Source: an uncultured Candidatus Saccharibacteria bacterium (GTDB taxonomy: Bacteria; Patescibacteriota; Saccharimonadia; Saccharimonadales; Saccharimonadaceae). Taken from it: DNA of 64,000 nt. Where the stretch lies: assembly GCA_958399925.1 (NCBI GenBank), contig CATXOC010000003.1, positions 62,001 to 126,000 on the forward strand. Direction: 5' to 3'. This document shows positions 9,748 through 16,803 of the stretch, one piece after another (position 1 is the stretch's first letter; every line of letters starts with the position of its first letter). Made by a program: the position numbers and the translations under genes. Below the pieces are notes generated by a model that saw only the letters and a list, made by a program, of their open reading frames with translations, did no database searches and had not been told where the DNA came from.

Positions 9748-9845
9748 GGCGTGGTATGACGTTATCAGTAGTGTAGGATAAGTCACACGCCACAAGACCC
9801 CGCCCTTGCCACAAGCGGGCTCTATAAAAACAGGATTACACTACT
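9748..9845 (-). ncRNA. Candidate structured 5' leader of rpoBC with pseudoknot
   Basis: Read on the minus strand, the first bases of the predicted transcript (9845-9837) are followed by a GC-rich hairpin (9822-9796: CCCG/CGGG stacked on CTTG/CAAG). A long bulged hairpin follows (9791-9748) with paired blocks GGCGTG/CACGCC, TGAC/GTCA and TTATC/GATAA. The 10-nt loop of the second hairpin (9776-9767) contains TACACTACT, a perfect 9-nt complement of the 5' end AGTAGTGTA (9845-9837). The parts therefore fold into a pseudoknot. It sits between the rpoB promoter and the rpoB ribosome site. No known family is recognised; role by position only. Confidence 0.6.
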
Positions 9846-9857
9846 TCATTGATAAAT

Positions 9858-9887
9858 AATATAGTACATTAAGCCTCTAATTGTCAA
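9858..9887 (-). promoter_or_regulatory. Strong sigma70-type promoter of rpoB-rpoC
   Basis: A consensus -35 TTGACA (9882-9887) and -10 TATATT (9858-9863) are separated by 18 nt. Transcription would start near 9851, leaving about 165 nt of leader before the rpoB GTG. Confidence 0.82.
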
Positions 9888-10135
9888 TTATTTTATAGCT
9901 CAAAGTTAGCGATCACACGCTACATAGCCGCGATTTATATTTATCATAATAACTGCGCATCAGTGTCATATCAGCATTAGTTAGTATATATTTAGCTCTT
10001 ATTGTTCTTTTTTTGATCATCTTACTATTCAATAGTTTTGTATTTAATACTGCTAGAGTTTCCTATTACCCTTAGCACTAGGAAACTTTCCACTAAATGT
10101 TTTCGCTATATCCATACTAATATTACATACAGAAG
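9888..10135. other. AT-rich intergenic stretch without a convincing gene
   Basis: This is the promoter-distal part of the only gene-free stretch above 300 bases. It holds a 9-bp inverted repeat, AGTTTCCTA (10057-10065) with TAGGAAACT (10079-10087) around a 13-nt loop. It also holds a 35-codon minus-strand reading frame (9913-10020) that would give a basic peptide; this frame has no ribosome site or -10 box and is not called. Nothing else is recognisable. Confidence 0.5.
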
Positions 10136-10164
10136 TTAAGCCCCGGCGTAATGTCGGGGCTTAA
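10136..10164 (-). terminator. Strong hairpin, probable terminator of the small two-start gene
   Basis: A 10-bp perfect stem, TTAAGCCCCG with CGGGGCTTAA, encloses a 9-nt loop. It lies 50 nt past the stop of the small gene at 10215. The trailing T-tract is poor, so termination is likely rather than proven. Confidence 0.6.
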
Positions 10165-10214
10165 GTAGGTGCTAACTAATCGTAAGTACAATGGAACATT
10201 GTTGGCGCCTGCGA

Positions 10215-10508
10215 CTAATCCACCATGTTGCGCGTCCTATTACCTGGCACCTTAGCAGTTCTAAACGCAGAGAATCCTTGCGCAAGAATCGGCGCAATCT
10301 CGCTGAAACGCGCAACAGTCTCCTCTGCCGCTTCGGCAAAGGTCTTATTCTCGTCGTATTCCTCAAGAATTTCACGACCGTTCAGACATCCAAGTCTAGT
10401 CATCAAGCTCACCTCCTTTTCAGTCGAATCTGTATGGTAGCTCGCGATACATTGCGGCTTTATCGGGCTTATGCCATGATTAGCAGCTTTACCAATGATG
10501 TTTGTCAT
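10215..10508 (-). CDS. Small unknown protein with two in-frame starts (97 aa and 62 aa)
   Basis: I do not recognise this gene. One open frame has two well-formed starts. The outer ATG (10506-10508) has AGGAGG (10515-10520) 6 nt upstream. The inner ATG (10401-10403) has AAGGAGGTGA (10409-10418) 5 nt upstream, a full match to a typical 16S anti-Shine-Dalgarno. The inner product (62 aa) begins MTRLGCLNGREILEEYDENK, is acidic and helix-prone in its first half (FAEAAEETVARFSEIAPILA), and ends basic (FRTAKVPGNRTRNMVD). The outer product adds 35 residues containing SPIKPQCIASYHTD. Each segment carries one cysteine. It has no signal peptide or membrane segment. It is preceded by an AT-rich promoter-like region and followed by a strong hairpin. 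A regulatory, toxin-like or peptide-precursor role is possible but unsupported. Confidence 0.7.
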   Translation of the reverse strand: MTNIIGKAANHGISPIKPQCIASYHTDSTEKEVSLMTRLGCLNGREILEEYDENKTFAEAAEETVARFSEIAPILAQGFSAFRTAKVPGNRTRNMVD

Positions 10509-10685
10509 AAACATCCTCCTAACAATGTGCGATTCCACATTAATACGGGGACTGTTGTATTGTACTATATTGACTATATCAAATACAAATTCATGCCATT
10601 TTCAGTGGCCACACACTTTAGATCGGGAATGCCATAAGCAAAACTAACGATTTCAGCTGCGTGCACTGCAATAGCTAAAACATGT

Positions 10686-11507
10686 CTAAGCTCGGCTCAT
10701 TACTGGTGGCACGCCATATAAATGGTCGAATTCAGCATTTGGAATCTCGCTACCGTCCTCTAATATATGCGTCTTCTTATTTTTTAATTTAATATAGCTA
10801 TCATCGTATTTAGCACCCAATAGCCCAGCGATACCGAGCATTGCCACTTTGGTTAATCCTCGCATAATTTCAAGACGCCGGCTATGATCGCCTTCAAATT
10901 GACGATAGTCCGATAGCTGTTTGGCATAATCAATGGGTTGTCCAACGGTAATATCAATACACCCAGCCCGTCGTGGATCAAAATTGTCGCGATCAATATT
11001 CGCAATATCGACATTATTAACAGCTACGGGCACCAAGTTAGGCGTCACATCATCAGTCGCAGCACCTAAAATAATCCTAGCAGCGCCAGTAAAACCCTTA
11101 TGCACCATGCCATCACGCTCGTAGCCACCTTCTGGCATAATTAAAACCGATTCAAGATTCTGTAACGCCAGCCGTGCCGCGCGAATACCAATGTCCCGGC
11201 GATAGTTCCCCCCCTCAATGGTACACTCAATTGGTAAGGCCTCTAAATACCGCTCAATCGCCGCACGTTTAGACCGCTTGTCTGGCGTTGATATGCCCCA
11301 TACCGAACGCGAACTAATTACCGGATGCACATCGTCTTTATCAACGAACGCAGCCGGAATAGAGAAAACATCAATAATACCCTGATGATTCGCTACTATT
11401 AGCGAAGGGCGACCATTGTCTGGATAATTATCGATTCCATTAACCGACATATCAAATTGCTCACGCAGCTGCTCTAGCTGACTACGATTTTTACTCCAGC
11501 GCTCCAT
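10686..11507 (-). CDS. 1-acylglycerol-3-phosphate O-acyltransferase-like (PlsC family)
   Basis: 273 aa. The acyltransferase motif I NHQGIID (NHxxxxD type) appears near residue 40 with the His/Asp catalytic pair, and motif III reads MPEGGYERDG near residue 125 in place of the usual FPEGTR. The family moves acyl chains to lysophosphatidic acid or related alcohols at the membrane. No strong membrane helix is visible, and substrate choice cannot be read from sequence. The ATG (11507) overlaps the stop of the upstream SGNH hydrolase by one base, so an esterase and an acyltransferase are co-translated. It may act on scavenged host lipids, which is inference. Confidence 0.85.
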   Translation of the reverse strand: MERWSKNRSQLEQLREQFDMSVNGIDNYPDNGRPSLIVANHQGIIDVFSIPAAFVDKDDVHPVISSRSVWGISTPDKRSKRAAIERYLEALPIECTIEGGNYRRDIGIRAARLALQNLESVLIMPEGGYERDGMVHKGFTGAARIILGAATDDVTPNLVPVAVNNVDIANIDRDNFDPRRAGCIDITVGQPIDYAKQLSDYRQFEGDHSRRLEIMRGLTKVAMLGIAGLLGAKYDDSYIKLKNKKTHILEDGSEIPNAEFDHLYGVPPVMSRA

Positions 11508-12136
11508 TACAAGCCTCGCTTTCGTAGTTCACTTAAAACAAAATCAGCCATTTTGCGATGCCCTACCGCCGAAAGATGCACGCCGTCGTCGGTTAGGTCT
11601 AAGCCACCAGGATATTCCATTGTATCTATAGGTAGTTTGGACAATCGAGCATTTAAAAGCTGGCGCTTGTCTTCGCTGCTAGGATTAAATACTAGGTCAT
11701 TAACGTCCTGGCGTTTAATATTCGGTGGCAACAGATAGATGATTTTAGGCATTTTATCATCCACAAAATATTTGGCGTTATCTGGATCTACATAATCCGC
11801 CTGAATCCGATTTGTATACCACAGTAGGTCACTAGCAATCTGATCAATTCCTCGATGATACCGCGCCTGTAAATCGTTAGTACCGAGCGCGATAATGATT
11901 ACATCAACTGGCGCCGCCGATCGCCATACACCGTAGAACAGTGATCGTCCGTTCTTGTGGGGCTTATCGCTGTCAAAATCGCCCGCCACGCGACCGTTGA
12001 GTCCCGATTGGATTATCTGGTATTGGTCGCCCAGTTTATTGCTAACAATATCTGCCCAACGCACAGCCGCACGCTGATTGCCATAAAAATAATCACCCCA
12101 AACATTGGAGTCTCCGTATATTAAAACCCTCCTCAT
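11507..12136 (-). CDS. SGNH/GDSL-family hydrolase (esterase or lipase)
   Basis: 209 aa. Block I is YGDSNVWG (catalytic Ser in GDSN), a Gly/Asn block lies at SGLNGR, block III is GTND, and block V is DGVHLSAVGH with the Asp and His of the triad. All catalytic blocks are intact. There is no signal peptide, so it is cytoplasmic by appearance. The family removes acyl or acetyl esters from lipids or sugars. The start ATG lies 10 nt after a TATAAT box, implying a very short leader. An AGGAGG immediately inside the gene has no start codon at a useful distance, so the upstream ATG is kept. It is coupled to the PlsC-like gene. Confidence 0.9.
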   Translation of the reverse strand: MRRVLIYGDSNVWGDYFYGNQRAAVRWADIVSNKLGDQYQIIQSGLNGRVAGDFDSDKPHKNGRSLFYGVWRSAAPVDVIIIALGTNDLQARYHRGIDQIASDLLWYTNRIQADYVDPDNAKYFVDDKMPKIIYLLPPNIKRQDVNDLVFNPSSEDKRQLLNARLSKLPIDTMEYPGGLDLTDDGVHLSAVGHRKMADFVLSELRKRGL

Positions 12137-12180
12137 TACGCTAACGATTATAACTACGCCTATGGTTATTCGTCAAGGTG

Positions 12181-12209
12181 TTGCCGCTATCTGTAGCGTA
12201 CATTATAAT
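12181..12209 (+). promoter_or_regulatory. Promoter of the dCMP deaminase gene
   Basis: TTGCCG (12181-12186) and a perfect TATAAT (12204-12209) are spaced 17 nt apart. A short leader with GAGGAG precedes the ATG at 12227. Confidence 0.78.
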
Positions 12210-12226
12210 ATACAGTAGAGGAGACT

Positions 12227-12880
12227 ATGACATACAAGAGAGTTTTTATTGATGGACTAACCAAACAACCAAACAAGAAGCTGAACTATGAAACTATTAA
12301 AATTGATGACCCGCTAGAGAACCCCGATTTCGCTATACAGGGTCCACGGCCAAGCGATCAGATCGTCAGCTGGGACGAGTTCTATATCACAATGGCATGG
12401 TTACTGGCTCAACTGCGCTCCAAAGAGCCCAAGACTCGTGTCGGCTGCATCATTACCGACTCAAGGCACCACATCTTAACCACTGGCTACAACGGCACAC
12501 CACGTGGAGTCGATGATGCTAATATGGTTTACAATAACGACCACAGTTATCCAATCCAGTACACTAAGGATAGCTGCGTTATTCACGCTGAATGCAATGC
12601 ACTATATAATTTTGTCGGCGTTAGTCAAAATTTACAGAATGCAACCTTATACAGCACGTTGTTTCCCTGCATGGACTGCAGCAAAGCCATTGCTTCATAT
12701 GGTATTGGCCGCGTAGTCTTTATGGAACCACCTCGTCGTCCAAACGATGGACAGACACAGGCAGCTATCCTTAATCTGAAACGCGCTGGCATTCAGGTTG
12801 ATCAGATCTTCCCTAGCCGTCGCACATTATTAATGAGTATCGACAAGCTAAATGATTTATTGAACGATTTACCTGACTAA
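12227..12880 (+). CDS. Deoxycytidylate (dCMP/CMP) deaminase family protein
   Basis: 217 aa. Zinc-dependent deaminase signature: HAECN (zinc His and catalytic Glu) and PCMDCSKAI (two zinc Cys), with the upstream TRVGCIITD and GYNGTPRG segments typical of the dCMP deaminase branch. It converts dCMP to dUMP, the precursor of dTMP. Residues 1-50 are an extension beyond the usual family start (about 150-180 aa); its role is unclear. The start is supported by GAGGAG and a sigma70-type promoter. It converges on dut across a perfect terminator; the two enzymes act in the same dUMP/dTTP supply route. Confidence 0.93.
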   Translation: MTYKRVFIDGLTKQPNKKLNYETIKIDDPLENPDFAIQGPRPSDQIVSWDEFYITMAWLLAQLRSKEPKTRVGCIITDSRHHILTTGYNGTPRGVDDANMVYNNDHSYPIQYTKDSCVIHAECNALYNFVGVSQNLQNATLYSTLFPCMDCSKAIASYGIGRVVFMEPPRRPNDGQTQAAILNLKRAGIQVDQIFPSRRTLLMSIDKLNDLLNDLPD

Positions 12881-12896
12881 GTATCTACACTTAATA

Positions 12897-12926
12897 AAAT
12901 AATCCCCTCGCGCGAGGGGATTATTT
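12897..12926. terminator. Perfect bidirectional terminator between dCMP deaminase and dut
   Basis: A 13-bp palindrome, AAATAATCCCCTC with GAGGGGATTATTT, around a GCGC loop. Both strands end in a T-rich arm, so it serves both convergent transcripts. Confidence 0.9.
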
Positions 12927-12940
12927 AGATTTAATTATAA

Positions 12941-13369
12941 TTAGTGGCCAGTCGAGCCGAAACCACCCTTGCCACGTACAGTTTCATCTAGCTCTGCTAC
13001 TTCTACCGCAGTAGCTACTGACACTGGCATCAGTAGTAGCTGTAGAATGCGGTCGCCTGCTTGGAAATTCAAGGTATTTGTACCACGATTGACTAGTTTC
13101 GCGACCACCTCGCCACGATAACCGGCATCAATGACACCCATAGTATTGGCTAGCGCCAGACCTTTTGATCCAGTTGACGAACGTGGCACCATTAGGCCAA
13201 CATAGCCCGCCGGAATTGCCATTGCAAAACCCAGCGGCAACGACATCGCTGCGCCCGGCTCTAGTATTACACTCTGCGGACTTACAATATCAAAGCCTGC
13301 ATCATCGGCATGAGCCTTAGCTGGTAGCTTTGGCGTATTAAGATTCTTTAACTTTAAACTTAATTCCAT
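12941..13369 (-). CDS. dut: dUTP diphosphatase (dUTPase)
   Basis: 142 aa, the usual length for the trimeric enzyme. The five motifs are present: DDAGFDI, PRSSTGSKGL, GVIDAGYRGEV (catalytic Asp), GDRILQLLL and the C-terminal glycine-rich arm RGKGGFGSTG. It hydrolyses dUTP to dUMP and pyrophosphate, preventing uracil in DNA. A TATAAT box ends 9 nt before the ATG, giving a leader of about 2 nt and no Shine-Dalgarno. Confidence 0.96.
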   Translation of the reverse strand: MELSLKLKNLNTPKLPAKAHADDAGFDIVSPQSVILEPGAAMSLPLGFAMAIPAGYVGLMVPRSSTGSKGLALANTMGVIDAGYRGEVVAKLVNRGTNTLNFQAGDRILQLLLMPVSVATAVEVAELDETVRGKGGFGSTGH

Positions 13370-13428
13370 AACCGTTTTATTATACCATCCGAATCAGCCA
13401 AACACCTTACTGTTACCATCCAGATGGG

Positions 13429-13445
13429 ATTTAGTCTGACTAAAT
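13429..13445 (-). repeat. Small inverted repeat just after the clpP stop
   Basis: ATTTAGT (13429-13435) and ACTAAAT (13439-13445) pair around a 3-nt loop, followed on the minus strand by CCATC/GATGG. It might stabilise or end the clpP mRNA; there is no T-tract. Confidence 0.4.
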
Positions 13446-13447
13446 GG

Positions 13448-14041
13448 CTATTTTGTTTCAACAATGTGGTCGATCAAACCGTAGGCCTTAGCCTCTTTGG
13501 CAGTCATCCAGTAGTCGCGCTCCATATCATTGCGAACTTTGTCGCGATCTTGACCAGTAGCAGAGGTTAAGATATCAATTAGCTCATTCTTTAGCTCCAA
13601 GCCTTCCTTAAGATCAATTTCCATGTCAGTAATTTTACCCTTAGTACCGCTAGCCACTTGGTGAATCATCGTGCGCGCATGAGGTAACATGTAGCGCTTA
13701 CCTTTAGTACCACTAGCCAGCAGCACTGCACCCATCGAAGCTTGTAGACCCACGCCGAAGGTCGCCACATCAGATTTTATTAGATTCATTGTATCCAAGA
13801 TAGCTAGCCCATCATAGACTGAACCACCGGGGCTATTGATATAAAAGTTAATATCATCATGATTTTGCTGATCTAGGAACAACAGCTGTGCTACCACTAG
13901 ATTAGCAGTCGCTGGATTAACTTCATCGCCCAGAAAGACAATGCGGTCTTTTAATAGGCGTGAATAGATGTCATAGGCACGCTCACCATCGTAGGATTTT
14001 TCTATGACGGTTGGCACCAAGTAATTTGTCGGCTTATTCAT
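13448..14041 (-). CDS. clpP: ATP-dependent Clp protease proteolytic subunit ClpP
   Basis: 197 aa. A serine protease of the ClpP family: [14 protein letters not shown], the nucleophile region [19 protein letters not shown], the His block [10 protein letters not shown] and the downstream Asp in MERDYWM. It forms the tetradecameric barrel fed by ClpC or ClpX. The ATG at 14041 is chosen because it lies 6 nt after the -10 TATGCT. An upstream in-frame start would fall inside the CIRCE operator and before the transcription start. The mRNA is thus predicted to be leaderless and HrcA-controlled. ClpC in this window carries the same operator. Confidence 0.96.
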   Translation of the reverse strand: MNKPTNYLVPTVIEKSYDGERAYDIYSRLLKDRIVFLGDEVNPATANLVVAQLLFLDQQNHDDINFYINSPGGSVYDGLAILDTMNLIKSDVATFGVGLQASMGAVLLASGTKGKRYMLPHARTMIHQVASGTKGKITDMEIDLKEGLELKNELIDILTSATGQDRDKVRNDMERDYWMTAKEAKAYGLIDHIVETK

Positions 14042-14047
14042 AACTCT

Positions 14048-14085
14048 AGCATAGCAAATTAGCACTCTATTGTCTAGAGTGCTAA
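14048..14085 (-). promoter_or_regulatory. CIRCE operator with embedded promoter for clpP
   Basis: Perfect CIRCE arms at 14059-14085. The spacer holds a -35 TAGACA (14071-14076), and the -10 TATGCT (14048-14053) is 17 nt away. The stretch 14051-14087 is identical over 37 nt to the clpC operator region. Confidence 0.94.
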
Positions 14086-14154
14086 TTAACGTATTCTCTT
14101 TTACTCGTTTATGTGAACTAGTGAGTAGTCGCCACTAGCACAAAATTCGTATCG

Positions 14155-15438
14155 TTATTTATCAGCTAATTCTACCAACTTCGCCATAGCTTTTTCAGTG
14201 GCTAGCTGCTGGGCAATCTGACGGGTATATTCTGGTGTCTCAAACTGTTTACGAATATTCTCGTTAGTGTAGCGATCGAGAATTTTGTCACGATAGCCCT
14301 TGATCTCTTCAGCAGTCACCTCGATGTGGTTGTCTTTAGCAAATTGACTAATGACTAGGCTATTGCGAACACGCTTTTCAGCAGCTGGACGCAACTCTTT
14401 CTTCTCCCACTCTTCCTTAGTCATACCCTTTTGCGATAGATAACCGTCTAGGTCTAAACCACGATACATCAGACCTTGAGTAAATTGTTGCTCCATCTGT
14501 GGCAGCTGATCCTTGACTAATACCTCCGGAATATCGACATTAGATTTTTCAGCTAGTTCGCTCAATAAATCATCCTCGAACTTCTGGCGATTCTCCGCCT
14601 CTTGACTCTGCTCTAGGTTCTTACGCACGTCCTTCTTCAGATCATCCATGCTCTTAAAATCTGGGGCAATACCCTTCGCAAATTCGTCATTTAGCTCCGG
14701 TAATTTTAGTTCATTGACCTTATTCAGTTTAACCTTGAACACTGACTTCTGCCCTGCCAGCTCTTTAGCGCCGTATTCTTCTGGAAATGTTACATTAACG
14801 TCAAACTCTTCACCCACTTTATGACCTTCAATACCCTCTTCGAAACCTGGGATAAAGGCTCCACTACCAAGCTTTAACTCGTAATCTTTAGCTTTACCGC
14901 CTGCAAATTCCTTGCCGTTTAGTAGCCCAGTAAAGTCAATGATTACTTCATCGCCTTTCTTAGCAGCACGATCGACCGCAGTCTTCTCGGCAGCATTAGT
15001 ACGCAGGCGCTCAATTACATCGTTAACTTCTTTGTCTGCTACTTTAACCTCTGGACGCTTGGTCTCTAATTTTTTAACGTCAGCCAATTTAACTGGCGGC
15101 ACAACTTCGATGGTTGCCGTATATTCGATCGTCTGATTTGGTACGTATTTAGTCAAGTTAATAACTGGCTGATCTAGCGGCTGAATATCTTCCTTTTCGA
15201 TTAGCTCGACCAAGGTAGCATTAACAGCTTCGTTAATCTCGACATCCGCCACACGGGCTGGATCGATCGCACGCTCTAGCACCTCCATCGGTACATGACC
15301 CTTGCGAAAACCTGGCACCTTAGCATTTCTACCTAGACTCTCCACGGCTTTATCATGACACTGCTTAATCATATCAGCAGGCACGACAATCGTGTATTCA
15401 AATTTATTCTTTTCAACTTCCTTCTTCTTGTAATCCAT
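14155..15438 (-). CDS. tig: Trigger factor (ribosome-bound chaperone and peptidyl-prolyl isomerase)
   Basis: 427 aa, a normal length. The N-terminal ribosome-binding domain has the signature segment GRNAKVPGFRKGHVPMEVLE. An FKBP-type isomerase domain follows (GDEVIIDFTGLLNGKEFAGG, FPEEYGAKELAGQKSVFKV), then the helical C-terminal chaperone arms (QLPQMEQQFTQGLMYRGLDL). It binds L23 at the ribosome exit and shields nascent chains. It lies 27 nt after hisS, with an AGGAG site 5 nt before the ATG, so probably the second gene of a hisS-tig transcript. Confidence 0.96.
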   Translation of the reverse strand: MDYKKKEVEKNKFEYTIVVPADMIKQCHDKAVESLGRNAKVPGFRKGHVPMEVLERAIDPARVADVEINEAVNATLVELIEKEDIQPLDQPVINLTKYVPNQTIEYTATIEVVPPVKLADVKKLETKRPEVKVADKEVNDVIERLRTNAAEKTAVDRAAKKGDEVIIDFTGLLNGKEFAGGKAKDYELKLGSGAFIPGFEEGIEGHKVGEEFDVNVTFPEEYGAKELAGQKSVFKVKLNKVNELKLPELNDEFAKGIAPDFKSMDDLKKDVRKNLEQSQEAENRQKFEDDLLSELAEKSNVDIPEVLVKDQLPQMEQQFTQGLMYRGLDLDGYLSQKGMTKEEWEKKELRPAAEKRVRNSLVISQFAKDNHIEVTAEEIKGYRDKILDRYTNENIRKQFETPEYTRQIAQQLATEKAMAKLVELADK

Positions 15439-15465
15439 AACACTCCTATTTTATCAGATAACCGG

Positions 15466-16749
15466 TTAACCGTTAACTTTTGCCACTATTTGTTCAACAG
15501 ATAGACGATCTTGTTCTCCGGTAGCTACATTCTTTAACTGTAATTGACCTGAACGCGCTTCTTCTTCACCGATAAAGATCAGCCACTTCGCACCCTGCTT
15601 AACGGCCGCCTTCATCTTCTTGTCCATCTTGCGATCTGTAGTGTCAATCGCCACGTTAACGCCCGCCTGCCGTAAATCTGCAACATGCTTTTCAACTGAT
15701 ATTTCGTCAATCAATGGAATGACATAGGTCGTGACCGTCGGTAGTAGTTCAGGAGTCAAGTTATGCACACGCAAGAACTCCATAAACATAGTCTCGCCTG
15801 GTGCAGCACCCACCACTGGCAAGGTTTCAACACCAAACATCGCCACTAGTCCATCGTAGCGGCCACCACCAAACATCGCCCGGCGGTTTTCTGGAGCTTC
15901 GTCGAATGCTTCAAAAACAATGCCCGTATAGTAGTCAAAACCACGCATTAATCGCGGATCATAGATGGCGTTGTTTACGCCTAATTGGCGCAAGTTGTCC
16001 AGTACCTCGATTACTGGTTTAACTGCATCGGAATTTTTTACCGCATCAGGTAGCGTATCTAGACTAGTCACTGCAATAATTTGATTGAGCTTATCGGTTG
16101 CATCTGCGTTATCGCCAATGATTTCACGAGCTTGTGCGTCAAAAGCATCGCGTGGCAATTTATCAAAGCGATCTAGCAGCTTAATCATTTGACCTGCTTG
16201 CTCGTCATTTAGCCCCAAGTAGTCCACCATGATGTAGTTGGTTAAGCGACGATCATTGACTTTAATCGTAAACATATCATCTGTAGCACCAAACTGTTTT
16301 ACAATGTCATGACTCATGTGAATTATTTCTGTATCGCCAGCTAGTCCTGGCACACCGAATAGGTCAAAATTCAACTGCCAGAATTCGCGCTCACGACCAT
16401 GCTGTGGTCGCTCGTAACGCATAAAATTAGCAATAGAGTAATAACGCGCAGGCAACGGTGTTTCCTGGCGCCGTGCTGCGATCATGCGCGTAACTGATGG
16501 CGTCATCTCTGGACGAATCGCTACCTTACGACCACCACGGTCATCAAAAGCGTAGGTCTGCTCGTTGGCAATTTCTTCACCACTTTTAGCAGCATATGTT
16601 TCTAGTGGCTCGAGCATAGGCGCCATATACTCTTGGTAACCATAGCTTTCAACCACTTTACGCCAACCTGCAAAAATATAGTTGCGTAGACGCATGTCTG
16701 CAGGATAGAGGTCTCGCGACCCCTTGTAACTCGATAAACTCAAACTCAT
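15466..16749 (-). CDS. hisS: Histidyl-tRNA synthetase
   Basis: 427 aa, standard for class II HisRS. Motif 1 lies around QEYMAPMLEPLETYAAKSGE, motif 2 is FMRYERPQHGREREFWQ, the His-specific segments are GRYDGL and RGFDYYTGIVFE, and an anticodon-binding domain follows (VTTYVIPLIDE to the end). It charges tRNA-His. The ATG at 16749 lies 10 nt after a TATAAT box and has no Shine-Dalgarno, implying a leader of about 3 nt. Confidence 0.96.
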   Translation of the reverse strand: MSLSLSSYKGSRDLYPADMRLRNYIFAGWRKVVESYGYQEYMAPMLEPLETYAAKSGEEIANEQTYAFDDRGGRKVAIRPEMTPSVTRMIAARRQETPLPARYYSIANFMRYERPQHGREREFWQLNFDLFGVPGLAGDTEIIHMSHDIVKQFGATDDMFTIKVNDRRLTNYIMVDYLGLNDEQAGQMIKLLDRFDKLPRDAFDAQAREIIGDNADATDKLNQIIAVTSLDTLPDAVKNSDAVKPVIEVLDNLRQLGVNNAIYDPRLMRGFDYYTGIVFEAFDEAPENRRAMFGGGRYDGLVAMFGVETLPVVGAAPGETMFMEFLRVHNLTPELLPTVTTYVIPLIDEISVEKHVADLRQAGVNVAIDTTDRKMDKKMKAAVKQGAKWLIFIGEEEARSGQLQLKNVATGEQDRLSVEQIVAKVNG

Positions 16750-16803
16750 AACTATAGCTATTATAACATCCTATAGATTATAGTCGGACGATAGATCCAA
16801 TTA

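Noticed and set aside
9913..10020. A 35-codon minus-strand frame giving a basic peptide (starts MIKKRTIRAKYIL)
   Set aside because: No ribosome site or -10 box at the right distance, AT-rich surroundings and no recognised family; chance is the simpler reading.
10191..10637. Plus-strand open frame of 148 codons over the small two-start gene
   Set aside because: It is the antisense shadow of the minus-strand gene that has strong ribosome sites; it has none itself.
10577..10685. A short minus-strand frame after the PlsC-like stop with a protein-like look (contains SFAYGIPDLKCVATENG)
   Set aside because: The only starts are GTG or TTG without a ribosome site, and it is under 40 codons; too weak to call, though a remnant gene is possible.
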